Source: Microbacterium testaceum | Lineage (GTDB): Bacteria; Actinomycetota; Actinomycetes; Actinomycetales; Microbacteriaceae | NCBI RefSeq assembly: GCF_029761935.1 | Contig: NZ_CP121699.1 | Coordinates: 1,178,001 to 1,242,000 of the forward strand | Length of the DNA: 64,000 nucleotides | Direction of reading: 5' to 3' | Shown: one piece after another, positions 63,232-64,000 of the stretch | Position numbering within the stretch: position 1 is the stretch's first letter | Layout: the number at the start of each line of letters is the position of its first letter | Position numbers and translations under genes: made by a program | The notes under the pieces: generated by a model | Databases searched by the model: none | Told to the model about the DNA's origin: nothing | The model's input: only the letters and a program-made list of their open reading frames with translations

Positions 63232-63294
63232 GTGGCGAAGCCGATCCGTGGCCAAGTCGACGAGCGATCCGTGCTCTTCCCGGACTATCGCGAC
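63232..63294 (-). promoter_or_regulatory. Conserved 63-nt 5' leader of the fliH operon
   Basis: Aligns without gaps to 53697-53759 (fliP leader), sharing CCGATCCGT and CGAGCGATCCGTGCTC (forward strand). Divergent positions cluster in two short blocks. Confidence 0.75.
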
Positions 63295-63313
63295 GCGACG
63301 GCGTCGCGGTAAC
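63283..63313 (-). promoter_or_regulatory. Flagellar promoter element, copy D (fliH operon)
   Basis: GTTACC-N14-TCGCGATAGTC between fliG and fliH, 69 bp before the fliH start. Same spacing as copies A-C. Confidence 0.8.
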
Positions 63314-63347
63314 CGACCGCCACCGGGGAGGACGATCGGGGTACCGG

Positions 63348-64000
63348 TCACTCGATGAGCTCGTCGTCGTCCTCGCGCGAGAGGGTGATCTCTTCGGCGG
63401 CTTCGAGTTCGCGGATGACGCGGACGACCTCGGCGCGCGCCTCGTCGACCTGCCGCATGCGGACGGGCCCCAGCGCTCGCGTCTCCTCCTCGAGGTTCTC
63501 GCGGTTGCGCTCGGTCATGTTGCGGCGGATCACCTCGCCGATCTGCTCGTCGGCGCCCTTCAACGCGAGGGCGAGGACCCGCAGGTCGATCCCGCGCAGC
63601 ACGCGCTGGGCGTCGCGGTCCTCGAGTCGCGCGATGTCGGCGAAGGTCAGCATCCGACTGCGCACCTCTTCGGCGAGCACGTGATCGCGGTCGTCGAGCC
63701 CGGCGAGCAGCGCCTTCTCGAGGGCGGTGTCGGATCGGTTGATGATGTCGACCAGCGGTTGGACGCCGCCGATGGCCTCGTGCGCCTCGCGCATGCCGAA
63801 CACGCCCGTGCGCGCGCGCAGCGATTCGGCGACGACGGTGATCGCCTCCTGCGAGGCGACGCCGAGCTCCGCGATCGCCTGGGCGACGTCGGTGCGCAGG
63901 GGGTCCTGCAGGGCGGCCAGCACGGCCGCCGCCCGGTCGGCCCGCAGGTTCGCCAGCACCACGGCGACGGTGGTCGGCATCTCGCCGTCGAGGATCGTGG
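63348..64000 (-). CDS. fliG: Flagellar motor switch protein FliG, C-terminal part (partial)
   Basis: The last 217 codons of fliG, which runs off the right edge. The reading contains ILDGEMPTTVAVVLANLRADRAAAVLAAL, RSRMLTFADIARLEDRDAQRVLRGID and VRMRQVDEARAEVVRVIRELEAAEEI, the FliG middle and C-terminal domains with charged residues that meet MotA. Confidence 0.95.
   Translation of the reverse strand, partial: TILDGEMPTTVAVVLANLRADRAAAVLAALQDPLRTDVAQAIAELGVASQEAITVVAESLRARTGVFGMREAHEAIGGVQPLVDIINRSDTALEKALLAGLDDRDHVLAEEVRSRMLTFADIARLEDRDAQRVLRGIDLRVLALALKGADEQIGEVIRRNMTERNRENLEEETRALGPVRMRQVDEARAEVVRVIRELEAAEEITLSREDDDELIE

Overview
The window is very GC-rich and reads as an actinobacterial chromosome, most likely a Microbacteriaceae member close to Microbacterium. 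This is inferred from gene content, GTGA/ATGA-coupled operons, DUF3097/DUF6458-type proteins and a heavily over-used GGATGCC heptamer. About 70 protein genes, one tRNA-Arg and many regulatory sites can be read. No rRNA, CRISPR array, transposase or prophage was seen.

Region 1 (1-7.7 kb, minus strand) is an amino-acid and translation operon: argS, a DUF2993 membrane protein, lysA, hom, thrC, thrB, then the start of rho. Most junctions overlap by 4 nt. Region 2 (7.7-26.3 kb) is housekeeping and accessory: a transglutaminase-like protein, a Ser/Thr kinase with a lipoprotein, tRNA-Arg(CCG), RtcB RNA ligase behind a short leader ORF and two hairpins, a MarR regulator, a spore-photoproduct-lyase-like radical SAM protein, Nei glycosylase, an FAD oxidoreductase with a SRPBCC partner, a GAF histidine kinase, a PIG-V-like membrane protein, a guanidine-III riboswitch controlling sugE/gdx, a CPBP protein, trmB and DUF3097.

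Region 3 (26.4-42.4 kb) holds a TPM-domain protein followed by PspA, an arginase-fold protein, an iron-box-controlled SIP protein, a tyrosine phosphatase with an AhpD-like protein, a complete five-gene oligopeptide/dipeptide ABC transporter, a protealysin-like M4 protease overlapping its emfourin inhibitor, a GNAT, Ung and a phosphoribosyltransferase. REP-like palindromes containing ATAAACGCT lie in two intergenic gaps. Region 4 (42.4-44.7 kb) is a small unexplained island: a hypothetical protein and an AAA+ ATPase diverge from a 271-bp gap in which each gene has the same 12-nt motif at about the same distance, followed by an HU-like protein.

Region 5 (45-64 kb, all minus strand) is a flagellar cluster: fliG (partial), fliH, fliI, fliJ, fliK (apparently frameshifted), flgD, flgE, flbD, motA, motB, fliM, fliN, fliO, fliP, fliQ, fliR, flhB, flhA, csrA, flgN, flgK, flgL, fliW. 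Four operon heads carry an identical bipartite element, GTTACC-N14-TCGCGATAGTC, and two of them (fliP and fliH) also share an ungapped 5' leader. This looks like a dedicated flagellar promoter or regulon signal and is the most novel feature here. No chemotaxis genes occur in the window and FliM lacks the usual CheY-binding N-terminus.
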